NCBI GenBank assembly: GCA_013042125.1
Contig: JABDQS010000071.1
Span: 1 to 13,593, forward strand
DNA length: 13,593 nucleotides
Direction: 5' to 3'
From: Eudoraea sp.
GTDB lineage: Bacteria; Bacteroidota; Bacteroidia; Flavobacteriales; Flavobacteriaceae
The stretch's first letter is position 1. Each line of letters begins with the position of its first letter. The notes beneath the pieces are model-generated. The model worked only from the letters and a program-made list of their open reading frames with translations. It had not been told where the DNA came from and did no database searches. The translations under genes were made by a program, and so were the position numbers. Below are positions 7,330 to 13,593 of the stretch, in pieces.

Positions 7330-8874
7330 TTACCGCATACTGGCCAGTGCCTTTTCTCGTATTACCTGAGAGACCGGCTTATTTTCTAAATGACTTTCGA
7401 GCCATGACAGTATATCCAAATACAAAAAGGCTCTTTTCTCATAGGGGTGATCCTCATATACTTTAAGCCTGTCGTATAATTTTTGAAATTCAGCTCTCAG
7501 TTCATTTGGGTAAATAGATCCCAAATTTCTTAAGAATGTGATCATCTCCTTTTGAACGGCATGCAGATCGTTCATCTTTAAAAGGAATTTATAGGTACTT
7601 TTTAACTGAACTTCCAGGTGATAATCCATACCCGCCTCATAATGAGCCACTAAACTAAGTACCCTGGCAAAGCACATCAGATCTTCCCTCATTTTCAGGT
7701 TCTTGTTATTGATGATCTTTTTAAGGTAGGCAATACAATTCTTATTATCCCCCACCCCAAAATACAGGCAGGCTATTTTGTAATAAAAGATCATAATATG
7801 ATGCTCATCAATACGGTCGCGGTGTTTATTGATCCCGTATTCTATGATACGCACCAAATACAAGCCCTTTTCAAATGTCCCTTTAAGAAAATGGAGATTT
7901 AGTTTATTTGAGTTGATATATAAAAAACTTAAGGACCGTATGTTATCATTGGAAGGAAAATCTTTTTGAGTCACTGTATTTTCCATATTTTGAAGTACCA
8001 ACTCAAATTGTGAGGCGTATTTTACAAAAAAAAGCGATTCCAGTAGATAGTGGTTCCCTTTGAGAAAAAATACCGGATTTAATTCGATCATCTTCTTATG
8101 CTCATAAAACAGATCTACCCACTTGCTTGCGTATTTGTAACACGATAGAAAATCCTGTATTAAAAAACTGTACCAAAGATGCGCCTTATACAACCATAGT
8201 TTCTCACGAAAACCCAGCTCATCAATATGGTATTTAGGAAGATGAGATTCAAAGTACTGTTTTACTTTCTGAAGGTCTTCATTACTTCGCACATAGCCAA
8301 CCTTTAGCATCATTCCATATAGCTGAAGAGAAAGATTAGACAACTTGCTGGTCATCACATTCTGCTCAGACAACATTTTTGCTTGTAATGCAAGTTCATC
8401 TGCCCTATCGGGAATACTTCTGGTAATATATTGGGTTTCTATGATCTTTTCCAGTTCCACGATCTCGTAGGCAATATTCTTTTCTTCATTTTCAATGGCC
8501 GTTGATTTTACCTTATCTAGGATCTTCAGACTTTGCTTGTAGAGGCCTTTTTGATACAAGATGGTTGCAAAGTCGAGTTGCTCGCGTATCTGAACCCTGA
8601 TATTTTGATTTACAGGATTTAAGCGAAGGCTTACCAGGATCTGTTTATAAAGATGTGCTTTGAGGTTAGAGAGTTGTGCTTTCTTTACGATACCACTGGC
8701 CAAAATGATTTTTTCCTCATAGCGTTTTATCTTGTCCAGAAGATTGAATAAGGCCAGGAATTTGGCATCTGTATTCACCCCTAATCTTCCTACATATAAC
8801 TTGAATTGGCGTTTCTCCGATTTAGAAAGAGATTTCACCAAAACAAATAAGGCATCTTTATTGGCATTTGTCAT
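7330..8874 (-). CDS. TPR-like helical protein, unknown function
   Basis: A 514-residue protein without a signal peptide or membrane segment, so probably cytoplasmic. The N-terminus (ALFVLVKSLSKSEKRQFKLY, residues 8-27, then LFNLLDKIKRYEE) matches a recurrent opening of Bacteroidota proteins that continue into helical repeats. The rest is almost all helix, with pairs of amphipathic helices resembling degenerate tetratricopeptide repeats. Clear examples are at about 102-130 (DFATILYQKGLYKQSLKILD) and about 368-390 (FYYKIACLYFGVGDNKNCIAYL), and the Leu/Tyr/Ala spacing fits a superhelical scaffold that binds other proteins. No catalytic motif is visible. Partner and role are unknown. It is divergent from leuA over 146 bases and convergent with the pseudouridine synthase gene. 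Confidence 0.8.
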   Translation of the reverse strand: MTNANKDALFVLVKSLSKSEKRQFKLYVGRLGVNTDAKFLALFNLLDKIKRYEEKIILASGIVKKAQLSNLKAHLYKQILVSLRLNPVNQNIRVQIREQLDFATILYQKGLYKQSLKILDKVKSTAIENEEKNIAYEIVELEKIIETQYITRSIPDRADELALQAKMLSEQNVMTSKLSNLSLQLYGMMLKVGYVRSNEDLQKVKQYFESHLPKYHIDELGFREKLWLYKAHLWYSFLIQDFLSCYKYASKWVDLFYEHKKMIELNPVFFLKGNHYLLESLFFVKYASQFELVLQNMENTVTQKDFPSNDNIRSLSFLYINSNKLNLHFLKGTFEKGLYLVRIIEYGINKHRDRIDEHHIMIFYYKIACLYFGVGDNKNCIAYLKKIINNKNLKMREDLMCFARVLSLVAHYEAGMDYHLEVQLKSTYKFLLKMNDLHAVQKEMITFLRNLGSIYPNELRAEFQKLYDRLKVYEDHPYEKRAFLYLDILSWLESHLENKPVSQVIREKALASMR

Positions 8875-9020
8875 CGTAAAATAGCATACTTATTGTGCTG
8901 TATTCCAGCGTGTTAACTACCTTAAAAAGTATATTAACGTTGTAAATGCCTCACAGTCATGAAATTAGTTCTAATTGGTTGTGATACATTCGTTAAGGTG
9001 ACTAAAATTAAGTAATTATA

Positions 9021-10193
9021 ATGAGCAAAGATAAAGTATACATTTTTGATACTACGCTGCGTGATGGAGAGCAGGTTCCGGGTTGTAAATTAGACACAAA
9101 ACAGAAGCTGGTAATTGCAGAGAGACTAGACACCCTTGGGGTGGACATTATTGAAGCAGGTTTCCCCATTTCCAGTCCGGGGGACTTTAACTCGGTCAAT
9201 GAAATAGCAAAAGTAGTAAAGCACGCTACGGTTTGTGGCCTTACCCGTTCTGTAAAAAAGGATATTGAGGTTGCCGCTGAGGCTTTGAAGCATGCTAAAA
9301 GACCGCGAATACACACCGGGATAGGCACTTCAGATTCTCATATCAAATATAAATTCAACTCAACACGTGAAAAAATACTGGAACGAGCCGTAGAAGCCGT
9401 GCGGTATGCAAAGACGTTTGTTGACGATGTTGAGTTCTATGCTGAAGACGCCGGAAGAACAGACAATGAATATTTGGCCAGGGTATGTGAGGAAGTAATA
9501 AAAGCAGGAGCCACCGTTTTAAATATTCCGGATACAACCGGCTATTGTTTACCTGAGGAGTACGGGGCTAAAATGAAATACCTGCGCGAAAATGTAAAAG
9601 ATATAGATAAGGCCATTCTTTCTTGTCATTGTCACAACGATCTTGGTTTGGCAACAGCCAATTCAATATCCGGGGTTATCAACGGAGCTCGCCAAATAGA
9701 GTGTACCATAAATGGAATTGGAGAACGAGCTGGTAACACCTCCCTTGAAGAGGTTGTAATGATCCTGAAACAACATCCATATTTAAATCTGGATACTTCC
9801 ATAGATAGCAAATTGTTGTACGATACCAGTCTTATGGTCTCTGAAAAAATGGGAATGTTAGTACAGCCCAACAAGGCCATTGTAGGTTCTAACGCTTTTG
9901 CTCATAGCTCTGGTATCCATCAGGATGGGGTTATAAAGAAAAGAGAGACATATGAGATCATTGATCCCAAAGATGTAGGTGTAGATCATTCTTCCATAGT
10001 ACTTACTGCTCGCAGTGGGCGCGCCGCTTTGGCTTACAGAGCCAAGAACATAGGGTATGAATTAACGAAGGTGCAGTTAGATGTGGTCTACAAACAATTC
10101 CTGCAATTTGCGGATAGAAAAAAGGAGATTCTGGATAAGGACATTCACCAAATCATAGAATTGGCCAACGTTAACATAGAAAGTATCGCCTGA
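9021..10193 (+). CDS. leuA: 2-isopropylmalate synthase, short form
   Basis: Condenses acetyl-CoA with 2-oxoisovalerate to 2-isopropylmalate, the entry step of leucine synthesis (EC 2.3.3.13). The catalytic TIM barrel is complete: [10 protein letters not shown] at 9-18 (Arg14 and metal ligand Asp15), EAGFP at 45-49, [11 protein letters not shown] at 201-211 (metal ligands His203 and His205), [15 protein letters not shown] at 230-244, and the subdomain motif [10 protein letters not shown] at 294-303. At 390 residues it lacks the roughly 120-residue C-terminal domain that gives leucine feedback in the classical enzyme of about 520 residues, and ends after the linker subdomain. A related Claisen enzyme such as citramalate or homocitrate synthase is possible, but leuB starting two bases after its stop argues for leucine. 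No Shine-Dalgarno sequence or leader peptide is evident. Confidence 0.93.
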   Translation: MSKDKVYIFDTTLRDGEQVPGCKLDTKQKLVIAERLDTLGVDIIEAGFPISSPGDFNSVNEIAKVVKHATVCGLTRSVKKDIEVAAEALKHAKRPRIHTGIGTSDSHIKYKFNSTREKILERAVEAVRYAKTFVDDVEFYAEDAGRTDNEYLARVCEEVIKAGATVLNIPDTTGYCLPEEYGAKMKYLRENVKDIDKAILSCHCHNDLGLATANSISGVINGARQIECTINGIGERAGNTSLEEVVMILKQHPYLNLDTSIDSKLLYDTSLMVSEKMGMLVQPNKAIVGSNAFAHSSGIHQDGVIKKRETYEIIDPKDVGVDHSSIVLTARSGRAALAYRAKNIGYELTKVQLDVVYKQFLQFADRKKEILDKDIHQIIELANVNIESIA

Positions 10194-10195
10194 GC

Positions 10196-11314
10196 ATGAA
10201 AATAAAGATAGCCTTGTTAGACGGTGATGGTATCGGACCAGAAGTTACGGCACAGGCCGTTAAATGCCTGCAGGCTGTTGAAGAAACTTTTGGACACGAA
10301 TTTGTATTTACCAAGGCCACGGTTGGAGCAACTGCCATAGACGCAACGGGCGATCCCCTTCCGGAAGCTACCTTATCCTTATGTAAAGAATCTGATGCCG
10401 TACTTTTCGGTTCCATTGGCGATCCTAAATATGACAATGATCCCAATGCCAGTGTAAGACCAGAACAGGGGTTGTTGAGATTGCGAAAAGAATTAGGCCT
10501 TTTTTGTAACATACGCCCTATTAAGGTGTTTCCTAATCTAATGGGAAAATCACCTTTGAAAAAGAAGATCATCGCCGGCACTGATTTTGTTATTTACAGG
10601 GAACTAACAGGTGGGATCTATTTTGGTGAAAAGTCACTTAGCGAAGATGGAACAACCGCCACCGATAACTGTACCTACACAGAAAAAGAAGTTAGTCAAA
10701 TAGCGCATTTGGCTTTTAAAGCAGCCAAGGGTCGAAGAAATAAGGTAACACTTGTTGATAAGGCCAATGTTCTGGAATCTTCACGTTTGTGGAGACGGGT
10801 GGTAAAAAAAATAGGAGAGAGCTATCCTGAGGTTACACTAGATTTTATGTTTATTGATAATGCGGCCATGCAGCTTTTGTTAAAGCCGGCACAATTCGAT
10901 GTTATCCTCACAGGGAACATGTTCGGGGATATTCTATCAGATGAAGGTAGTGCCATAAGTGGTTCTATAGGTCTCCTCCCTTCCGCTTCTATCGGAGAGA
11001 ATTATGCCTTGTTTGAACCGGTACACGGATCTTATCCTCAGGCCAAGGGGAAGGATATTGCCAACCCTATAGCTTCTATACTTTCAGCAGCTATGTTGTT
11101 AGATCATTTTAAATTAGACGAAGAGTCGAGAGCAGTTGTTATTGCAGTTCTTAAATCGATCAAAAAAGGGATCGTCTCGCCAGACCTGAACACTTCCAGC
11201 AAATACGGAACCAATCATATTGGCGACTTTATCTCAGAGAATATCAGGGATTCTGATGATTATCTGATCCTTAACAAGGAAAATATCTGGTTGGGTAAAT
11301 CAACCATCATTTAA
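10196..11314 (+). CDS. leuB: 3-isopropylmalate dehydrogenase
   Basis: Oxidatively decarboxylates 3-isopropylmalate with NAD+ to 2-oxoisocaproate precursors of leucine (EC 1.1.1.85); a cytoplasmic dimer. The 372 residues are full length. Visible motifs: [11 protein letters not shown] at 7-17, the substrate arginines in [20 protein letters not shown] (Arg95, Arg97 beside it, and Arg107), [11 protein letters not shown] at 134-144 (Arg135, Tyr142), [13 protein letters not shown] at 188-200 (Lys189), DNAAMQL at 221-227 (metal Asp221), [11 protein letters not shown] at 240-250 (Asp245, Asp249), and the NAD-binding FEPVHGSYP at 273-281. The Leu-rich LLRLRKEL segment distinguishes it from isocitrate and tartrate dehydrogenases. 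It starts two bases after leuA, so the two are surely one transcript. A strong hairpin terminator follows at 25 bases. leuC and leuD are not in the window. Confidence 0.98.
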   Translation: MKIKIALLDGDGIGPEVTAQAVKCLQAVEETFGHEFVFTKATVGATAIDATGDPLPEATLSLCKESDAVLFGSIGDPKYDNDPNASVRPEQGLLRLRKELGLFCNIRPIKVFPNLMGKSPLKKKIIAGTDFVIYRELTGGIYFGEKSLSEDGTTATDNCTYTEKEVSQIAHLAFKAAKGRRNKVTLVDKANVLESSRLWRRVVKKIGESYPEVTLDFMFIDNAAMQLLLKPAQFDVILTGNMFGDILSDEGSAISGSIGLLPSASIGENYALFEPVHGSYPQAKGKDIANPIASILSAAMLLDHFKLDEESRAVVIAVLKSIKKGIVSPDLNTSSKYGTNHIGDFISENIRDSDDYLILNKENIWLGKSTII

Positions 11315-11334
11315 TTAGTTAATTTTACCACCCG

Positions 11335-11368
11335 AAAAAGGCCTTTCGCAATTCGAAAGGTCTTTTTT
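11335..11368. terminator. bidirectional terminator, leuB and TlpA-like gene
   Basis: AGGCCTTTCG (11339-11348) pairs with CGAAAGGTCT (11354-11363) around a five-base loop, with one G-U pair. AAAA lies before it and TTTTT after it, so both strands have a U-tract. It ends leuB on the plus strand. The stop codon of the opposing gene (11367-11369) sits inside the T-run, so for that gene the hairpin begins right at the stop. Confidence 0.9.
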
Positions 11369-12587
11369 ATTCCGCCAGAAGCGAGTTGACAAAATCATTG
11401 AAGTCTTGCTTAAATTCAATATACTTCTCAGCTGTGGCCGGACCATTGAACCCGGTATGAATTCTGCGTACTTCCCCTTTTTTATCAATAAAGATGGTGG
11501 TGGGATAGGATAGAATATGGTTTAGCATAGGCAATTTTTCATTGGCCGTTTGTTTATCAGAACTACCGTACTGGGCCAAAAGTATGGGATAAGAAATATT
11601 CAAACGGTCCCTTAGTCTTTTGATCCCAAGTATAGCAGATTCCTCTGTTTTGGCATATTCAAAGGCCAGTGCTATAACCGCCAGTTCGTCCTTTGAATTT
11701 TCATCTAAGTATTCAACCAGGAATTTTGATTCGTCCAAACAATTAGGACACCAGGTTCCCATGATCTGAATGATCACTACTTTTTCCTGATATTCAGGGT
11801 CATCCAGGGAAATAAGTTTCCCGTCTGCATCCGGGAAAGAGAAATTTACGCTCTCATATCCCTCATTCAGATAGGTAAGTGTTGTGGCATCGGGTAATTC
11901 ATAAGATTCATTGAGTACAGCCTCAAAGGGTTCCTGGAAATGGTTCCCTGAATAAAATGTGCCATTCATGATCCCATCGTTTATCCTTGCCAGGAAAAGA
12001 AAGACATGTGCGCCATCAAATGTGGATAGCTTGAGAGAATCACCGGCAACCGATCCTTCCAGAAATCTATAATCTCCCGTTGTAGTCCGGATGGTCCCTG
12101 TTACCTTTTCCCCATCTTGTTTAAAAATGCCTTTGGCCACATACGCATCTTCTGTACCCTTGCTGAATATGGCCTCCCAATTACCGCTAACATTGATCGT
12201 GGGTGGCTTTATAACTTCAAACCTTGTACTATCGTTAAAGTTTGCGGTGAAAGGCACAGCTCTATCGAGGCTTTCCTTTATAAATTCCCCCTTAATAGCA
12301 TTATCCGTGAATCTACCGGCAATATACCCTTCAAATACAGGCATTTTTATTATGAGGGAGTCGTTATTAATAATGAACTCATCAATGCTCAGAACTTCAT
12401 TGGCGTTGTAAATTTCCATACGGTAGCCTTCACTTCCGTTTTCCAAACTGAAATTGAATGGTAATAACTCCCCATCCTGTACTTCCATTGTACCCCGCCA
12501 AATACCTTCAGACAGACTTGCTGCCTTTTGTTCCCTGCAGGAATTTATGATGAGAAACAGCAGAATTAGAATACCAAAATTTTTCAT
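11367..12587 (-). CDS. TlpA-like thiol-disulfide oxidoreductase lipoprotein
   Basis: A 406-residue exported protein with a lipoprotein signal: hydrophobic FGILILLFLIINS and lipobox cysteine Cys17. The C-terminal thioredoxin fold (about 245-406) has the redox motif GTWCPNC with Cys280 and Cys283, and the cis-proline loop SYPTTIFID with Pro362. It should act on periplasmic or surface disulfides or respond to redox stress; the TlpA/AhpC-TSA group includes reductases that serve cytochrome maturation. Residues 27-226 precede it and look like two copies of a beta-rich unit: W30 and W137 open each, DSL recurs exactly 46 residues later (76-78, 183-185), and each ends in G-x-F...PF-x-A (98-115, 207-223). 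The stop lies in the shared terminator. It is divergent from pheT. The partner protein is unknown. Confidence 0.92.
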   Translation of the reverse strand: MKNFGILILLFLIINSCREQKAASLSEGIWRGTMEVQDGELLPFNFSLENGSEGYRMEIYNANEVLSIDEFIINNDSLIIKMPVFEGYIAGRFTDNAIKGEFIKESLDRAVPFTANFNDSTRFEVIKPPTINVSGNWEAIFSKGTEDAYVAKGIFKQDGEKVTGTIRTTTGDYRFLEGSVAGDSLKLSTFDGAHVFLFLARINDGIMNGTFYSGNHFQEPFEAVLNESYELPDATTLTYLNEGYESVNFSFPDADGKLISLDDPEYQEKVVIIQIMGTWCPNCLDESKFLVEYLDENSKDELAVIALAFEYAKTEESAILGIKRLRDRLNISYPILLAQYGSSDKQTANEKLPMLNHILSYPTTIFIDKKGEVRRIHTGFNGPATAEKYIEFKQDFNDFVNSLLAE

Positions 12588-12666
12588 TTATGTAGATTGA
12601 TTTACAAATATCGCAATTAGAACGAAAACAAGGTTTATAAAATTTGTGATGAATCGCTTGGCGGGC

Positions 12667-12698
12667 TTTGACTGTGTTAAACCATTGTTTTATCTTTG
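12667..12698 (+). promoter_or_regulatory. pheT promoter, Bacteroidota sigma-A type
   Basis: TTTG (12667-12670), 20 bases, then TATCTTTG (12691-12698) match the Bacteroidota consensus TTTG-N19-21-TAnnTTTG at every fixed base. Transcription would start near 12703-12706, leaving a leader of only about 12 bases before the pheT ATG, with no Shine-Dalgarno sequence. Confidence 0.75.
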
Positions 12699-12716
12699 AT
12701 CGCTTAAGACTAACCA

Positions 12717-13593
12717 ATGCAAATTTCTTTTAACTGGTTAAGACAGTTCATACAGATCGATTGGGAATCTACCCGTATCGCTGAACTTCTAACAGACCTT
12801 GGACTAGAAGTGGAAGGCATCACAGATTTTGAGTCCGTACCAGGTGGGCTTAAAGGAGTTGTTGTTGGCCATGTACTCACTTGTATAAAACATCCAAATG
12901 CTGATAAACTAAAACTTACGACGGTTGATATAGGCGCCAAAGAACCTGTTCAGATAGTATGTGGTGCTCCCAATGTTGAGAAAGGGCAGAAAGTGCCTGT
13001 GGCTACCATTGGTACCACACTTCATATGAATAACGGAGAGTCCTTACTAATAAAAAAAGGGAAAATTAGAGGAGAAGTAAGTGCCGGGATGATCTGTGCA
13101 GAAGACGAATTAGGTCTCGGCGAAAGTCATGAAGGCATTTTGATCCTGGAAGCAAGTTTAGAACCCGGAACCCCTGTGGCAGAGCTTTTTGATATTGAAG
13201 TAGATGAAGTCTTTGAAATTGGCCTAACTCCCAACAGGGCAGATGCTATGAGTCACTATGGTGTAGCCAGAGATCTAAAAGCAGGGTTAAGGCAGCAAGG
13301 GATACAGAAAGAACTAAGGACCCCATCAATAAGCAATTTTAACGTTGCCAACAGGTCATTGAAAATTGCAGTAAAGGTTGAAGATAAAACAAAGGCTCCG
13401 AGATATGCGGGAGTGACGATTAGTAATCTAATCGTTCAACCCTCGCCAAATTGGTTAAAGAACAGGCTGAAAGCAATTGGTTTAAAACCAATTAATAACG
13501 TGGTAGATGCTACCAATTATGTGTTGCACGAGTTAGGCCAACCCCTGCATGCCTTTGATGCAGACAGGATCTTTGGAAAAGAGATCATTGTAA
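12717..13593 (+). CDS. pheT: phenylalanine-tRNA ligase beta subunit, 5' part
   Basis: The first 292 residues of the beta subunit of the alpha2-beta2 enzyme that charges tRNA-Phe (EC 6.1.1.20); the gene runs off the window and the family is about 800 residues. Residues 1-40 (MQISFNWLRQFI, then LLTDLGLEVEGI) are the usual B1 opening. Residues 41-150 form the EMAP/tRNA-binding OB fold, with VGHVLTCIKHPNADKLKLT (50-68), QIVCGAPNVEKGQKVPVA (79-96) and SAGMICAEDELGLGE (122-136). EIGLTPNRADAMSHYGVARD (168-187) and NVVDATNYVLHELGQPLHAF (261-280) lead into the B3/B4 editing module. It is a separate gene from pheS, which is not in the window. It is driven by the promoter just upstream and divergent from the TlpA-like gene. 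Confidence 0.98.
   Translation, partial: MQISFNWLRQFIQIDWESTRIAELLTDLGLEVEGITDFESVPGGLKGVVVGHVLTCIKHPNADKLKLTTVDIGAKEPVQIVCGAPNVEKGQKVPVATIGTTLHMNNGESLLIKKGKIRGEVSAGMICAEDELGLGESHEGILILEASLEPGTPVAELFDIEVDEVFEIGLTPNRADAMSHYGVARDLKAGLRQQGIQKELRTPSISNFNVANRSLKIAVKVEDKTKAPRYAGVTISNLIVQPSPNWLKNRLKAIGLKPINNVVDATNYVLHELGQPLHAFDADRIFGKEIIV

Noticed and set aside
8966..8992. Possible leuA promoter (TACATTCG at 8985-8992)
   Set aside because: One mismatch in the -7 box and no good -33 TTTG; too weak to list as a feature.
9008..9880. Several minus-strand frames of 60-106 codons inside leuA
   Set aside because: All are antisense to the LeuA catalytic motifs and look like shadows.
10171..10581. A 136-codon minus-strand reading frame across the leuA/leuB junction
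   Set aside because: It is antisense to the conserved start of leuB and shows no recognisable protein pattern.
12710..12940. Minus-strand reading frames over the pheT start and upstream gap
   Set aside because: One is antisense to the conserved pheT N-terminus. The other (12508-12717) overlaps the lipoprotein signal region in another frame. Neither has protein-like features.

Overview
The window looks like ordinary chromosomal DNA of a member of the Bacteroidota, most likely a marine-type Flavobacteriaceae. The support is: DnaK with the Bacteroidota-style C-terminus (DFEEVK), a close match to the Bacteroidota housekeeping promoter (TTTG-N20-TAnnTTTG) in front of pheT, mostly absent Shine-Dalgarno sequences, a lipoprotein TlpA-like thiol oxidoreductase, a secreted YD-repeat-like protein, and a TPR-like protein with the LSKSEKRQFKLY-type N-terminus common in this phylum. 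I see no tRNA, rRNA, insertion sequence, phage gene or CRISPR array.

Layout. Positions 1-1114 (+) hold the end of an alpha/beta-hydrolase gene that overlaps a GNAT acetyltransferase gene by ATGA. Next is a 130-base gap whose minus strand carries two frame-shifted, protein-like stretches, possibly the last piece of a decayed gene. A secreted six-cysteine protein (1245-1961, +) then converges on a secreted YD-like protein (1997-2938, -). The chaperone gene dnaK (3042-4946, -) has its own terminator and an unusual upstream region, with a perfect TGACA-N3-TGTCA inverted repeat followed by a sigma54-like TTGGCA-N5-TTTGA element. Behind it is a secreted NTF2-like protein (5127-5606, -). Divergent from that are panB (5723-6541, +; pantothenate/CoA synthesis) and an RluA-type pseudouridine synthase that must use a non-ATG start (6615-7316, +). 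A large TPR-like protein (7330-8874, -) is divergent from a two-gene leucine unit, a short leuA and leuB (9021-11314, +). leuB ends in a hairpin terminator that also serves the opposing TlpA-like lipoprotein gene (11367-12587, -). The window closes with the 5' part of pheT (12717 onward, +), divergent from the TlpA-like gene.

How the genes relate. LeuA and LeuB catalyse two steps of leucine synthesis. PanB draws on the same 2-oxoisovalerate pool, so panB and leuAB sit at the branch point between pantothenate and leucine, although they are separate transcription units here. The other genes are individual housekeeping or envelope functions in short units. I find no convincing new multi-gene system. 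The items most worth a second look are the dnaK regulatory region, the antisense remnant at 1111-1244, the shortened LeuA and the duplicated N-terminal domain of the TlpA-like lipoprotein. No gene-free stretch exceeds 300 bases.
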